Shown: positions 8,012-17,174 of the stretch, in pieces
Layout: each line of letters opens with the position of its first letter
How positions within the stretch are numbered: the stretch's first letter is position 1
Assembly: GCF_900143285.1 (NCBI RefSeq)
Contig: NZ_FRDN01000010.1
Span: 208,766 to 272,765, forward strand
From: Desulfitobacterium chlororespirans DSM 11544
GTDB taxonomy: Bacteria; Bacillota; Desulfitobacteriia; Desulfitobacteriales; Desulfitobacteriaceae
DNA length: 64,000 nucleotides
Reading direction: 5' to 3'
Translations under genes and position numbers: made by a program
The notes under the pieces: generated by a model
Databases searched by the model: none
The model's input: the letters and a program-made list of their open reading frames with translations, nothing else
What the model was told of the DNA's origin: nothing

Positions 8012-10060
8012 TTAAATCCACTTAACAATAAGTTCGGCTGGATCCACAACCTGGATGAGCTGCTCCAAATTCTGTTGCTCTTTTATGCCATCCTCCAACA
8101 TGGTAATGCAGTAAGGACAGTTGGCTCCAATGGCTTGGGGCTCTTTGGCAAGCGCTTGCTCCACCCGCATATCATTGATCCTCTCGCCGAGATGCTCTTC
8201 CATCCACATCCGACCACCACCGGCACCGCAACAAAAACTCTTGTCATGGTGACGGTCCATTTCCAGCAATTGCACTCCGGGCACTTTGCTGAATACTTCC
8301 CGTGGTGCCGTGTACTCTTGCTGGTAACGCCCCAGGTAACAGGAATCGTGATAGACGATTTTTAGCGGTTCGCTGACCGGATCTTGCTTGAGTTTTAACT
8401 TACCGCTGCTGAGCAGCTCGTTAATGAACTGGGTATGATGAATTACTTCGTAATGTCCACCGAATTCCGGATATTCGTTTCTCAGAGTGTTAAGACAGTG
8501 GGGGCAGGTTGTCATGATTTTCTTGACATTATAGCCGTTCAATAACCCGACATTCTCAGCCACTAAGGATTGATAGAGATATTCATTCCCGGCACGACGG
8601 GCAAACTCACCGCAACACTTTTCTTCCGCTCCCAAGATGGCAAAATTAACATTGGCTGCTTGAAGTATCTTCGCCAGAGCTGTCGAGACTTTGCGGGCCC
8701 GGTTATCAAAGGACCCTGCACACCCAACGAAGAAGAGATATTCTGCATCCTCTGCTTCGCTCATGGGCTTTATATTGAGTTCCGCTGCCCATTCGTCCCG
8801 TTTATTCCAGCCGACACCCCAGGGATTGGAGTTGTTTTCAATGTTGCGGAAGGTGGTTTGCAGCTCCGGTGAAAAATTACCTTCCATGGTCACAAGATAG
8901 CGGCGTAAATCGATGATTTTATTCACATGTTCATTGGAAACAGGGCATTGTACCTGGCAGGACATGCAGGTGGTACAAGACCATAAAACATCCTCGGTGA
9001 CGACATCATTGATTAAACTCTGTTGAAGGATGGCTGCATCCTCGGGATGGGTTTGTGCGATTTCGGCGATGGCTTCTGCCGACTCCTCTCCGGTGGACTT
9101 TAAGCCATACTTCTGCATGACTTCCCCTTTCTCTAAGAGGTGGTGCTTTAAGGTGCGGCTCAGCAATTCTTTGGGATTCAAGGGCTTGCCGGAAAGGTTT
9201 GCCGGACAATTATCCATGCAGCGTCCGCACTCACCGCAAGCGAAACAATCCAATAACTCATTCCAGGTATAGCCTTCAATGCGTGAAACGCCAAATTCTT
9301 CGCTGGTTTCATCTTCAAGGTCCAGTTTTTTCATCTGCCCGCCAATGGGTTTTAGGGAAGCAAAGTAGGCATTAAAGGGGGCGGCAATGAGATGTAAGTG
9401 CTTGGAATTCGGTATATAGACTAAGAAGGCCAGCAGGATCACCGTATGAAACCACCAAACCCCATCCCTTATCCCGACCAGGGCGGATTCACTCAGTCCA
9501 CTGAGCAAGGCTGCCACCGACCTGTACACCGGATCGAGTGAATAAGCGACATTATGGGGTTCCAAAACATATTTAGCCCCTGTGGATATCCATTCTGTAA
9601 GAATGACCAGCATAATGAACAATACCACTAAAAAGGCTTCCATAGTGCGGTATAAACGCTGGGGGCGAACAATCCATCTTCGGATCAGCCCGATAATTAA
9701 ACCGACAAACACTAACGCGGCCAAAACATCTTTGACAAGGAAGAAATAGGGATTAGTACTTAAAAAGGGTATGGGATAGCGGGGGAATAATCCTTCAAAG
9801 ATGAAGGGGATTTCTCCCAGGCAAATAAAGATAAATCCCCAGAAAATGAAGAAGTGCACGATGCCGTAAGGTTCTTTAATCATTTTGCTTTGCAACAAGA
9901 TTTTGCTCACGAAATTCTTCCAGCGTACACCGGGTTGAGCAAAGGGTTCGTCTTGCGCGCCTAACAACACTATGTTCAGTTTTTTGCGGAAGGCTGCAGT
10001 AAAGCCGTAGCCTGCTGCACACGCTAACACAAAAAACACAATCAGCCATGATAATCGCAT
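8012..10060 (-). CDS. Membrane EtfAB:(mena)quinone oxidoreductase, CCG-domain Fe-S protein
   Basis: 682 residues. The first 250 or so hold about five or six membrane helices like the nitrate reductase gamma subunit (haem b type). Two ferredoxin motifs follow, CFACGECGRCMDNCP and CTTCMSCQVQCP, then two CCG cysteine domains (EEKCCGEFARR and SFCCGAGGGRM) as in HdrD/GlpC. This is the layout of the EMO/EtfD type enzyme that passes electrons from reduced ETF to menaquinone. It lies directly downstream of etfB-etfA in the same direction, so acyl-CoA dehydrogenation or oxidation here would feed the respiratory chain. The ATG follows GAGGAGG. Confidence 0.88.
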   Translation of the reverse strand: MRLSWLIVFFVLACAAGYGFTAAFRKKLNIVLLGAQDEPFAQPGVRWKNFVSKILLQSKMIKEPYGIVHFFIFWGFIFICLGEIPFIFEGLFPRYPIPFLSTNPYFFLVKDVLAALVFVGLIIGLIRRWIVRPQRLYRTMEAFLVVLFIMLVILTEWISTGAKYVLEPHNVAYSLDPVYRSVAALLSGLSESALVGIRDGVWWFHTVILLAFLVYIPNSKHLHLIAAPFNAYFASLKPIGGQMKKLDLEDETSEEFGVSRIEGYTWNELLDCFACGECGRCMDNCPANLSGKPLNPKELLSRTLKHHLLEKGEVMQKYGLKSTGEESAEAIAEIAQTHPEDAAILQQSLINDVVTEDVLWSCTTCMSCQVQCPVSNEHVNKIIDLRRYLVTMEGNFSPELQTTFRNIENNSNPWGVGWNKRDEWAAELNIKPMSEAEDAEYLFFVGCAGSFDNRARKVSTALAKILQAANVNFAILGAEEKCCGEFARRAGNEYLYQSLVAENVGLLNGYNVKKIMTTCPHCLNTLRNEYPEFGGHYEVIHHTQFINELLSSGKLKLKQDPVSEPLKIVYHDSCYLGRYQQEYTAPREVFSKVPGVQLLEMDRHHDKSFCCGAGGGRMWMEEHLGERINDMRVEQALAKEPQAIGANCPYCITMLEDGIKEQQNLEQLIQVVDPAELIVKWI

Positions 10061-10123
10061 GGGGGAAAACCTCCTCTTCTTTATACTCCATCAAGGGATA
10101 GTCCGGGTTTTTACCATTAACTG

Positions 10124-10154
10124 AAACAGCGAAGCCGTTCACACTTCGCTGTTT
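10124..10154 (-). other. Intercistronic hairpin between etfA and the membrane oxidoreductase gene
   Basis: An 11-bp perfect stem, AAACAGCGAAG with its complement at 10144-10154, and a 9-nt loop. No T-run follows on the minus strand, so it probably protects or processes the etfBA mRNA, or causes partial termination, rather than fully ending transcription. Confidence 0.6.
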
Positions 10155-10171
10155 AATTGACTAACATGGTG

Positions 10172-11161
10172 TCAGCGGTTGACAAGTTTTTTAAACTCCT
10201 CTTTCAACAAAGGCACAACTTGGAACATATCTCCGACAATTCCGTAGTCTGCTGCCTTGAATATAGTCGCCTCCGGATCTTTGTTGATAGCTACGATCAC
10301 TTGGGAAGAATTCATACCGGCCAGGTGCTGAATCGCTCCGGAAATTCCACAGGCAATATAGAGTGTGGGGGCTACGGTATTCCCGGTTTGCCCCACTTGA
10401 TACTTAATGTCGATCCAACCTGCGTCAACGGCAGCCCGGGATGCTCCTACCGCTCCACCCACGACGTCGGCCAACTCTTCTAAAAGGGTAAATCCTTCAG
10501 CATTTTTCGCTCCGCGTCCCCCGGCTACGATCACATTGGCTTCGACTAAATCAGGACGCTTGGATGCGGCCATCACAATATCCTTAACGATAGCCCGTAA
10601 ATCATCAGCATCGATTTGAGCATTTTCCCTGATCACCTCTGCCTGGCGAGTGGCATCCGGCTCACTGACTGCGAAGGAATTCGGGCGAATCGTGGCAATA
10701 ATTGGGGTTGAGATGACTTTAACCTGGGCAAAAGCCCTGCCCGTATAGATGGCGTGATTCAAGGTAAGCAATGCTGTCGGATCATATTCCATAGCAATAC
10801 AATCTTCCACCATTCCCACTCCGAGACGTTGAGCGAGGCGGGGCGCCAAATCTCGCCCCAACGTCGAATGTCCCAGTAAAAGTGCTTTGGGCTCATGATC
10901 GCGAATCAGCTTATTCAAGACAGAAGTATAGGAACCTGTGGTGTAATTGGCCAATTGGGCATCATCGACAAGGATTACCTTATTGGCCCCATAGGGTATC
11001 ACTGTATTCACCAGGGCTTCTACTCCCTGCCCGATCAGTACGGCAACCACTTCTTCTCCGGCTTGGTCCGCAACGTCTCTGGCTTTGCTCATAATTTCCA
11101 GGGAAGCTTTGCGTATCTTCATATTGCTCTGTTCTATATAAACCCAAATCCCTTTTGCCAT
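10172..11161 (-). CDS. etfA: Electron transfer flavoprotein alpha subunit
   Basis: 329 residues. The C-terminal FAD-binding domain carries VAGGRGAKNAEGF, the QVGQTGNTVAPTLYIACG stretch and SGAIQHLAGM, the classical EtfA signature. The N-terminal domain is the usual alpha/beta fold. It pairs with EtfB to accept electrons from a CoA-dehydrogenating flavoenzyme. The ATG at 11161 follows GAGGAGTTAAGAA, 17 nt after etfB. Its partner for onward transfer is probably the quinone oxidoreductase encoded next. Confidence 0.95.
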   Translation of the reverse strand: MAKGIWVYIEQSNMKIRKASLEIMSKARDVADQAGEEVVAVLIGQGVEALVNTVIPYGANKVILVDDAQLANYTTGSYTSVLNKLIRDHEPKALLLGHSTLGRDLAPRLAQRLGVGMVEDCIAMEYDPTALLTLNHAIYTGRAFAQVKVISTPIIATIRPNSFAVSEPDATRQAEVIRENAQIDADDLRAIVKDIVMAASKRPDLVEANVIVAGGRGAKNAEGFTLLEELADVVGGAVGASRAAVDAGWIDIKYQVGQTGNTVAPTLYIACGISGAIQHLAGMNSSQVIVAINKDPEATIFKAADYGIVGDMFQVVPLLKEEFKKLVNR

Positions 11162-11177
11162 TTCTTAACTCCTCCTC

Positions 11178-11948
11178 TTACAGTACTTTCTTCTCTGCGG
11201 AGAGTATTCTCGCTAATTCACCGGCTGCTTCTGCAGGTTCCCCCTGAATCATGTATCCGGCCCGGCGGGCAGCAGGCAGGGTTATTTTTTCGATTTGAAT
11301 TTGGGTTCCCACACTTGAAGCATCTATCCCTAAGTCAGGCAGTTTAAATGTCTTAAGTTCTTTCTTTTTCGCTTTCATAATTCCGGGTACGGAGGGGTAT
11401 CGAGGTTCATTGAGACCTTGCTGGGCTGCGATGACTGCCGGGAGTGGTAATTCAAGCAGCTCTTTACCTCCGTCAATTTCCCGGAGGGTTGTTGCCTTCA
11501 TTCCATCAATATCCAGCTTAGTGACCATATTGGCGCAAGGGAGCTTCAGTCTTTCGGCGAGACGTTGGGCTGTTTGTACGGAGCCGGTATCCACATTGGC
11601 TATACCGGTCAGGATAATATCGTAGTTGAGGGTGGAAATATATTGGGCCAGAGCTTCAACATTGCTTTGATCATCTGCTTCCGCAAGAGCCGGATCATCG
11701 ATCAACGCCGCCCGGTCGGCTCCCATAGCCAATGCGGTACGAATGGCTTCAGGGGTACGATTATTCCCAATAGCGAGGACAACAACTTCCCCGCCATGTT
11801 TCTCTTTGAGGCGGATTCCTTCTTCCACTGCATACTCATCATCGGGGTTGATAACGAAGGTCACTCCTGTTGGGTCGATTTTACCATCTTTAAGAACAAC
11901 TAAAGCTTCGGTATCAAAGGTCTGCTTGAGACACACTACGATATTCAT
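11178..11948 (-). CDS. etfB: Electron transfer flavoprotein beta subunit
   Basis: 256 residues, starting MNIVVCLKQTFDTEA, with VINPDDEYAVEEGIRL and a nucleotide-binding region followed by ELPLPAVIAAQQGLNEPRYP, typical of EtfB. It binds the AMP or second FAD of the ETF dimer. The ATG follows AAGGGGGAAG. It is the first gene of an etfB-etfA-oxidoreductase unit. No bifurcation partner is adjacent, and the quinone oxidoreductase downstream suggests a non-bifurcating role in respiration. Confidence 0.94.
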   Translation of the reverse strand: MNIVVCLKQTFDTEALVVLKDGKIDPTGVTFVINPDDEYAVEEGIRLKEKHGGEVVVLAIGNNRTPEAIRTALAMGADRAALIDDPALAEADDQSNVEALAQYISTLNYDIILTGIANVDTGSVQTAQRLAERLKLPCANMVTKLDIDGMKATTLREIDGGKELLELPLPAVIAAQQGLNEPRYPSVPGIMKAKKKELKTFKLPDLGIDASSVGTQIQIEKITLPAARRAGYMIQGEPAEAAGELARILSAEKKVL

Positions 11949-11994
11949 TCTACTTCCCCCTTGTTGATCAAGCGTTTTGCGTTTTAAACATCGC

Positions 11995-12061
11995 GAAGCC
12001 CCCGCTTGTTAAGTCACTGGCATCGATAAATCTCAAAATACAACTTTACAGCGGAGGCTTC
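11995..12061. other. Long-loop hairpin between dehydratase gene and etfB
   Basis: GAAGCCCCCGCT (11995-12006) pairs with AGCGGAGGCTTC (12050-12061) over 12 positions with one G-U or mismatch, and a 43-nt loop. It lies in the 154-bp gap between the dehydratase stop and etfB. There is no T-run, so it may be an mRNA processing or partial termination structure. Confidence 0.4.
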
Positions 12062-12102
12062 CCTTTCTCCTTATACTACTATTGCCAACTGTAGCACAGG
12101 CT

Positions 12103-13686
12103 TTATGTCGTTTCTTGCGGGGTATTGACCTGAGTCTTCTTAAATTTATCCAGCATAGCCCGCGGAGTTACTGTTGGCCGCTCGTAACGGGGGCACTTCA
12201 CACCTTCAAAACCGGCAAGGTATTTGGCAATATCTTTTAAGGGCTCCAGATCATAACGGCTCATCATGGTAATGGTCTCCATGAGCGGAGATCCACCCCC
12301 ATGGACTCCGGCGACGGCTTGGGCGGATTCAAAGGCATCACAAAGCTTATCCTCCATCATCCGCATGACACGGTGGGTCTCTTCTGCGGTGTAGTCAGGG
12401 TTACGCATGATGTACTTGTTGCAAAGCTCGGCTGTCTCCGGAGCGAAGAAGGATTCCTCAGTGGGAAGAGAAGCGCAGATTCCTCCCGTCAGGTCAGCCA
12501 AAGTCTCATACTCATGGTAAATTTTTTGTCCTGCCAGTTTCCGGCCTGCATTGGTGAGGATTTCATCCGGTACCCAAGATCCGTTAGGAAACTTCACGGC
12601 ACGCAAAGCGGATGCTTGACCTGCTGCAAAGACCAGTTCAGCCGTACTGATGATTTCACAGACTTTCTCCCGTACGTGATGTTCTTTGGCGATATCATTC
12701 ACATCTGCAACCAGGGCTGCCTGAGCTCCGATAACTTCCGATACCGCTGTCTTGCATCCGGTATAAGAATGTCTGTGGAAATGAGCGAACATGAGTGCCA
12801 AATAACCCGCATACTGAACGACATCGGGATGATCAAAGCCATTCATGAATACCCGATCTTCAGGAACAAACACATCATCAAAAATTGTCAGCGATTCCAC
12901 ATCACCGACTTTATTAAAGGGAGCCTCAAGGTGTTTTCTCTTATGATGCTGGCCGGGAAGTGCCATAAGCTTAATGCCGTCCCAGTCAGCCGGTAAGGCA
13001 AAGGCTATGGCATACCCCTCATCGCCCTTGCCCATAAACTTAGTTGGGTTAACAATGATCTCATCCACGTAAGGAGCATTAGAGTTACATATTTTGGCAC
13101 CACGAACAATGATCCCTTTACAGGGCTTTCCGTCAACGCCAATGCCGTCCACATCAGTCTTGATAACATGGACAAACTGATCCGGGTCAGGCTGCATATG
13201 TGCTCTCTTATACTTAGGATTGCGTGAACCTTTAACGTCAGTCTGAGCACAATTGCAAATAAGATCATTTTCCTGGCAGTATAGAAGATACTTGTTAAAA
13301 CGCTCTTGGTAGTTGGTTCCGCAAGCCTCATCACAATCATAAGTAACAACGGCAAGAGCGTTCAAGGCGTCTGAACCCATACAACGCTGGGTGCAGCCAC
13401 CTACATGATGGCAAAGGAGTCTGGTCATCATTTGTTTATTGAGCAAGTCTTCTCTGGACTGATGAATATGGGTGAACCGATTGATCTTTTCTCCGGTAAG
13501 ATGAGAAGTAGCGGTACAGACATCTGCATATTCCGGATCATTGGCAAGATCGTAGTTCTGCTTCATAACATAGCAGCCGCCATCAATCCAGCTACCCGAC
13601 CGATCAACCTTCTGACCATTTAAGTAGACATTGGGTTTCATTTTAAGTAGTCTTTCCCGATAAGCTTCGTAAGTGCCAACTCCCAT
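12103..13686 (-). CDS. 4-hydroxybutyryl-CoA dehydratase/vinylacetyl-CoA isomerase-family [4Fe-4S]/FAD enzyme
   Basis: 527 residues, in the 4-hydroxyphenylacetate 3-hydroxylase superfamily. The cluster ligands of clostridial AbfD (C99, C103, H292, C299) have equivalents with identical spacing: C98 and C102 in GGCTQRCMG, H304 and C311 in HRHSYTGC. This separates it from the flavin monooxygenases, which lack them. Such enzymes dehydrate 4-hydroxybutyryl-CoA by a radical route, or isomerise vinylacetyl-CoA; the true substrate here may be a relative. The ATG at 13686 follows GGGAGGATTTT. Its leader has the 18-bp operator. A deleted paralogue lies at 4878-5097. Co-location with ETF, FadH-like and SDR genes supports an acyl-CoA pathway. 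Confidence 0.87.
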   Translation of the reverse strand: MGVGTYEAYRERLLKMKPNVYLNGQKVDRSGSWIDGGCYVMKQNYDLANDPEYADVCTATSHLTGEKINRFTHIHQSREDLLNKQMMTRLLCHHVGGCTQRCMGSDALNALAVVTYDCDEACGTNYQERFNKYLLYCQENDLICNCAQTDVKGSRNPKYKRAHMQPDPDQFVHVIKTDVDGIGVDGKPCKGIIVRGAKICNSNAPYVDEIIVNPTKFMGKGDEGYAIAFALPADWDGIKLMALPGQHHKRKHLEAPFNKVGDVESLTIFDDVFVPEDRVFMNGFDHPDVVQYAGYLALMFAHFHRHSYTGCKTAVSEVIGAQAALVADVNDIAKEHHVREKVCEIISTAELVFAAGQASALRAVKFPNGSWVPDEILTNAGRKLAGQKIYHEYETLADLTGGICASLPTEESFFAPETAELCNKYIMRNPDYTAEETHRVMRMMEDKLCDAFESAQAVAGVHGGGSPLMETITMMSRYDLEPLKDIAKYLAGFEGVKCPRYERPTVTPRAMLDKFKKTQVNTPQETT

Positions 13687-13717
13687 TTTAAAATCCTCCC
13701 ATACTATAATTTAATTG

Positions 13718-13802
13718 ATTGAACGCTCGCTCTATATCAGAATGAGAAAAAAAGAACTTACGTTCATGTTTTAAGCCTATCATATCTTTTTTTTAGCGTC
13801 AA
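13718..13802 (-). promoter_or_regulatory. Promoter and 18-bp operator of the dehydratase gene
   Basis: ATTGAACGCTCGCTCTAT (13718-13735, + strand) is one of three copies of a shared motif. Upstream on the minus strand are TTGACG (13797-13802) and TAGGCT (13774-13779), 17 bp apart, with the same order and spacing as at 5015-5097. A short inverted GAAC/GTTC followed by T7 lies between promoter and operator. Regulator identity is inferred (TetR at 7225). Confidence 0.62.
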
Positions 13803-13957
13803 GATCATTTAAATATATATTTACTTATATATTTATTAAAGATTTTGGGTGAACATACCCCATGAGAAGTTATACACAGGCAACTTAAAACCACTACGAA
13901 GTGGTCCATTAACTTGACCATCTACATGCATGTCGGAGAAGAGTTTATATATGGACA

Positions 13958-13995
13958 CAGACCAAATTCCCAAACGCGTTTGGGAATTTGGTCTG
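13958..13995. repeat. 38-bp perfect palindrome downstream of the MFS gene
   Basis: The 19-base arm 13958-13976 is exactly complementary to 13977-13995, centred on ACGCGT. It lies 35 bp past the stop codon of the AAHS transporter on the minus strand, so it probably acts as a transcription end structure, although no T-run follows. The rest of the 13836-14029 gap holds a small ACCACT/AGTGGT hairpin near 13890-13905 and no convincing gene. Confidence 0.75.
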
Positions 13996-14029
13996 CCTGG
14001 TCTAACTTGGCTCAATAAAAAACAAAGGA

Positions 14030-15385
14030 TCAATTAAATTCTCCCACTTTAATACCCACAATGCTATCGACGGTTCTTCCCTTCGTTTCAACAATTAAAA
14101 ACACTGAAACCAGTACACAAATGATTGCCGGAATAGCAAACATCTTCATTGTATTGCTGAAATCAAGGCCGAGCTGTTGAACATAACCTACGATTAACGG
14201 GCTGAGAAATCCTGCGATTCGCCCAAATGACTGAGCCCAGGAGACACCGGTATTTCTAAATTCGGTGGGATATATTTCAGTCATGAGGGGCAATGCTCCG
14301 CCATTGGCATATTGCATGCAAACACCAACCAACACCGCAATAATAAGTACCGGCCATTTGCCTGTAACAGATCCTAACAGGAAAATTGCTGCGGCCGTAA
14401 ATAGAAAACTATAAATAACATTTTTTCTGCGTCCAATAATATCTGCCACAAAACCGGTTGCGAACCCGCCAATCGAGCCGACAAGATTTTGCAAAATAGA
14501 GAACGAATATCCCAGAACCAAACCATATCCTCTTTCAACAAGAAGGGTTGGCATCCAGCTTGTTACCCCATAAATAATAAACATGCTCATGAAGTAAAGA
14601 AGCCAGACACCGATCGTTGCTTTGACATAACCTGAAGAAAAAAGAGCAGTTACGCCCACTTTTTTAGGGGGAGCCGGTAAGACTATACTGCCTGGAAGCC
14701 ATTCACTGGACTTACCTGTCGCTACTTTCTCCATGCGTTTAATTATTTCTATGGCTTCTGCTTCACGCCCCTTGCCTATAAGCCATGCCATAGATTCGGG
14801 CAATTTATATAGAATAAATATGGCGTAAAGGGCAGGCAATCCTCCGATCAGAAAACACACTCTCCACCCATATGCAGGAACCACGTTAAGGGCCACAATC
14901 CCACCAAGCACCCATCCCCAGCCATAAAAACACAAGGTGGCGGCTGTAAAAAAGCCTCTGTTTTTCGTTGGGAAATTCTCGGATGCCAGTGTTATTGCGA
15001 CCGGTATACAGGCACCAATGCCAATCCCGCTTATTATCCTGAGCATAGCAAAGACAGCAAAACTTGGCGCAAAATAAATGGGGAAGGTTAACAAGGAGTA
15101 AAAAGCTACAAAGAAAGCAAGGGTCTTTTTTCTGCCAAAACGATCGGAACACATCCCGGCGATTACTCCCCCTATCACCACACCAAGCATGCTCCAGGAA
15201 GCAAGGCTTCCTGTTTGAACCTTGGTTAACCCCCATTCCTGAGCCATCTGCGGCATTGTATAAGTAACGATGATGTAGTCATAACCATCAAACACCAATG
15301 CGAGACCCACCAATATCCAGATTGTCCACGTATATTTCGTAACTCCTAATCGATCGATAATGGCAGAAATCGTAGTCTTAGTCAT
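14030..15385 (-). CDS. MFS transporter, aromatic acid:H+ symporter (AAHS)-like
   Basis: 451 residues with 12 predicted membrane helices. The loop 2-3 motif SDRFGRKKT and the early DGYDYIIVTYTMP segment (acid in helix 1) match the AAHS family of PcaK, MhpT and NiaP. The second half has GFVADIIGRRKN. It probably imports an organic or aromatic carboxylate across the membrane. The ATG follows a GGGGGC-type weak ribosome site. Its leader has the third copy of the 18-bp operator (15513-15530), tying uptake to the dehydratase/SDR regulon. Confidence 0.83.
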   Translation of the reverse strand: MTKTTISAIIDRLGVTKYTWTIWILVGLALVFDGYDYIIVTYTMPQMAQEWGLTKVQTGSLASWSMLGVVIGGVIAGMCSDRFGRKKTLAFFVAFYSLLTFPIYFAPSFAVFAMLRIISGIGIGACIPVAITLASENFPTKNRGFFTAATLCFYGWGWVLGGIVALNVVPAYGWRVCFLIGGLPALYAIFILYKLPESMAWLIGKGREAEAIEIIKRMEKVATGKSSEWLPGSIVLPAPPKKVGVTALFSSGYVKATIGVWLLYFMSMFIIYGVTSWMPTLLVERGYGLVLGYSFSILQNLVGSIGGFATGFVADIIGRRKNVIYSFLFTAAAIFLLGSVTGKWPVLIIAVLVGVCMQYANGGALPLMTEIYPTEFRNTGVSWAQSFGRIAGFLSPLIVGYVQQLGLDFSNTMKMFAIPAIICVLVSVFLIVETKGRTVDSIVGIKVGEFN

Positions 15386-15512
15386 CTATTTATCGCCCCC
15401 TATATTTTTTTATGGTCACTGCTTGACACTGTCTGATAATCACTCCCCTCAAGTGACGTATTGCACATGACTGAATAAAGAGACTCGCACACAGAATTTA
15501 CAAGGCAGCCTC

Positions 15513-15530
15513 ATTGAGCGAGCGCTCTAC
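15513..15530. promoter_or_regulatory. Third copy of the 18-bp operator, upstream of the MFS importer
   Basis: ATTGAGCGAGCGCTCTAC; its reverse complement GTAGAGCGCTCGCTCAAT aligns with the copies at 5015 and 13718 as RTWGARCGCTCGCTCWAT. It is about 130 bp before the MFS start codon. The GAGCG/CGCTC core is itself a near palindrome, as expected for a TetR-family dimer. Confidence 0.6.
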
Positions 15531-15637
15531 CTAAATAAATTACTTTATTATATCATACTATCCCCTACCTGTACCGTAAATTTTTTCTATCTTTGCAATT
15601 TTCCTAGATAGCCTCGATCAAGAGGGGAAACGGAAGC

Positions 15638-15683
15638 AAAAAAGCTGAACGACCGGTCACCACACTCGGTCTTCAGCTTTTTT
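15638..15683. terminator. Terminator after gatB
   Basis: AAAAAAGCTGAA plus GACCG pairs with CGGTC plus TTCAGCTTTTTT across an 11-nt loop, with one bulge. Reading leftward it ends gatB with a T6 tract; A6 on the other side makes it potentially bidirectional. Confidence 0.85.
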
Positions 15684-15715
15684 CTTCATGGAACAGAGCC
15701 CTTCTCTTTACTTTA

Positions 15716-17158
15716 TCACTTGGTGAGAATTTCCCTGAGCATGGTATTGACCACGCCTGGATTAGCCTGGCCCTTGGTAGCCTTCATGACCTGGCCTACC
15801 AAAAAGCCGATAGCCTGTTCTTTGCCGGCTTGGAAATCCTCCACCGATTTGGGATTTTTGGCGATAATGTCCGTGAGTATCCGGGTCAGCTGTCCCGCGT
15901 CGGAGATCTGCACCAGACCCTTCTCCTTGACGATGTCCTCCGGTTCTTTGCCCTCCTTAAACATCAGCTCGAAAACCTCTTTGCCGACTTTATTGCTGAT
16001 GGTCCCCTTCTTGATCAGTTCAAGCAGCTTGGCCAGCCCGTCCGGAGTAACCCTGGCTTCACTCAGCTCCATGGCCTGAGCGTTCAGGAGCCGCAGGAGT
16101 TCGCCCATAATCCAATTGCTGATCAATTTGGCATCGGGGAATTTCTTCAGGGCCGCGTCAAAGAATTCGGCCAAGGCCAGTGAACTGGTGATGATTCCCG
16201 CGTCATAAGCCGGCAATCCATGCTCTTCCACAAGCCGTTTCCGGCGGGCATCCGGCAATTCGGGAAGGGCGGCCCTGACTTCTTCAATCCACTCCGCTGT
16301 CAGCTCGATCTGGGGGAGCTCCGGATCGATGAAGCATCTGTAATCCGGGTTCTCCTTATTGCGCATGGATAAGGTGATGCCCTTGTTCTCATCCCAGCCC
16401 CGTGTTTCCTGAATAACGGCCTCCCCGTCCTCCAGAACAGCAATCTGCCTTGCCACTTCATACTCAATAGCCCGCTGTACAGCCCGGAAGGAATTCATAT
16501 TTTTAACCTCTGTCTTGGTGCCCAGAGCGGTGGTCCCTGCCGGACGCACCGAAACATTGGCATCACAGCGCAGGGAACCCTGCTCCATCTTCACATCGGA
16601 AACACCGGTGTATTCCAGGATGGCCTTCAGCTTCTCAAGATAGGCTTTAGCCTCCGTCCCGGAACGGATTTCCGGTTCCGATACGATCTCAATCAGGGGG
16701 ATGCCGGAGCGGTTATAGTCCACACACGACGAATGGGAGGTGGTTATGGAGCCCCCTGAGTGCACCAGCTTGCCCGGATCTTCTTCGATATGAGCTCTGG
16801 TGATGTGAATTCGTTTCTGCTCTCCATCCACCTCAATATCCAGATACCCCTTAGCGGCGATCGGCCGGAATACCTGGGAAATCTGATAGCCTTTGGGCAG
16901 GTCGGGATAATAGTAGTTTTTTCTGTCAAACCAGGTGGTGAGGCCGATTTGGCAATTTAAAGCGAGTCCGGCCTTCGTGGCCAGCTCCACAACGGTCTTA
17001 TTTAAAACCCCCGCGCTGCCGGGCAGTCCCAGGCAAACGGGGCATACTTGAGTATTGGGCTCTTTCCCGAATTCAGTAGAACAGCCACAGAACAATTTAG
17101 ACTGGGTTTTTAACTCGACATGAACCTCTAAACCAATGACTGCTTCATATGTACTCAT
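15716..17158 (-). CDS. gatB: Aspartyl/glutamyl-tRNA amidotransferase subunit B (divergent)
   Basis: 480 residues, full length. The N-terminus has GLEVHVEL (metal-binding E and H), the zinc cysteines in LFCGCST and [18 protein letters not shown] and EIVSEPEI of the kinase/transamidase site, and a helical tail (YqeY-like) from about residue 330. One normally invariant stretch, DYRYFPEPDLP in the family, reads [11 protein letters not shown] here. GatB activates the side chain of mis-acylated tRNA and amidates it with ammonia tunnelled from GatA. It is the last gene of gatC-gatA-gatB, 16 bp after gatA. Confidence 0.93.
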   Translation of the reverse strand: MSTYEAVIGLEVHVELKTQSKLFCGCSTEFGKEPNTQVCPVCLGLPGSAGVLNKTVVELATKAGLALNCQIGLTTWFDRKNYYYPDLPKGYQISQVFRPIAAKGYLDIEVDGEQKRIHITRAHIEEDPGKLVHSGGSITTSHSSCVDYNRSGIPLIEIVSEPEIRSGTEAKAYLEKLKAILEYTGVSDVKMEQGSLRCDANVSVRPAGTTALGTKTEVKNMNSFRAVQRAIEYEVARQIAVLEDGEAVIQETRGWDENKGITLSMRNKENPDYRCFIDPELPQIELTAEWIEEVRAALPELPDARRKRLVEEHGLPAYDAGIITSSLALAEFFDAALKKFPDAKLISNWIMGELLRLLNAQAMELSEARVTPDGLAKLLELIKKGTISNKVGKEVFELMFKEGKEPEDIVKEKGLVQISDAGQLTRILTDIIAKNPKSVEDFQAGKEQAIGFLVGQVMKATKGQANPGVVNTMLREILTK

Positions 17159-17174
17159 TTTGACCCCCTATTAA

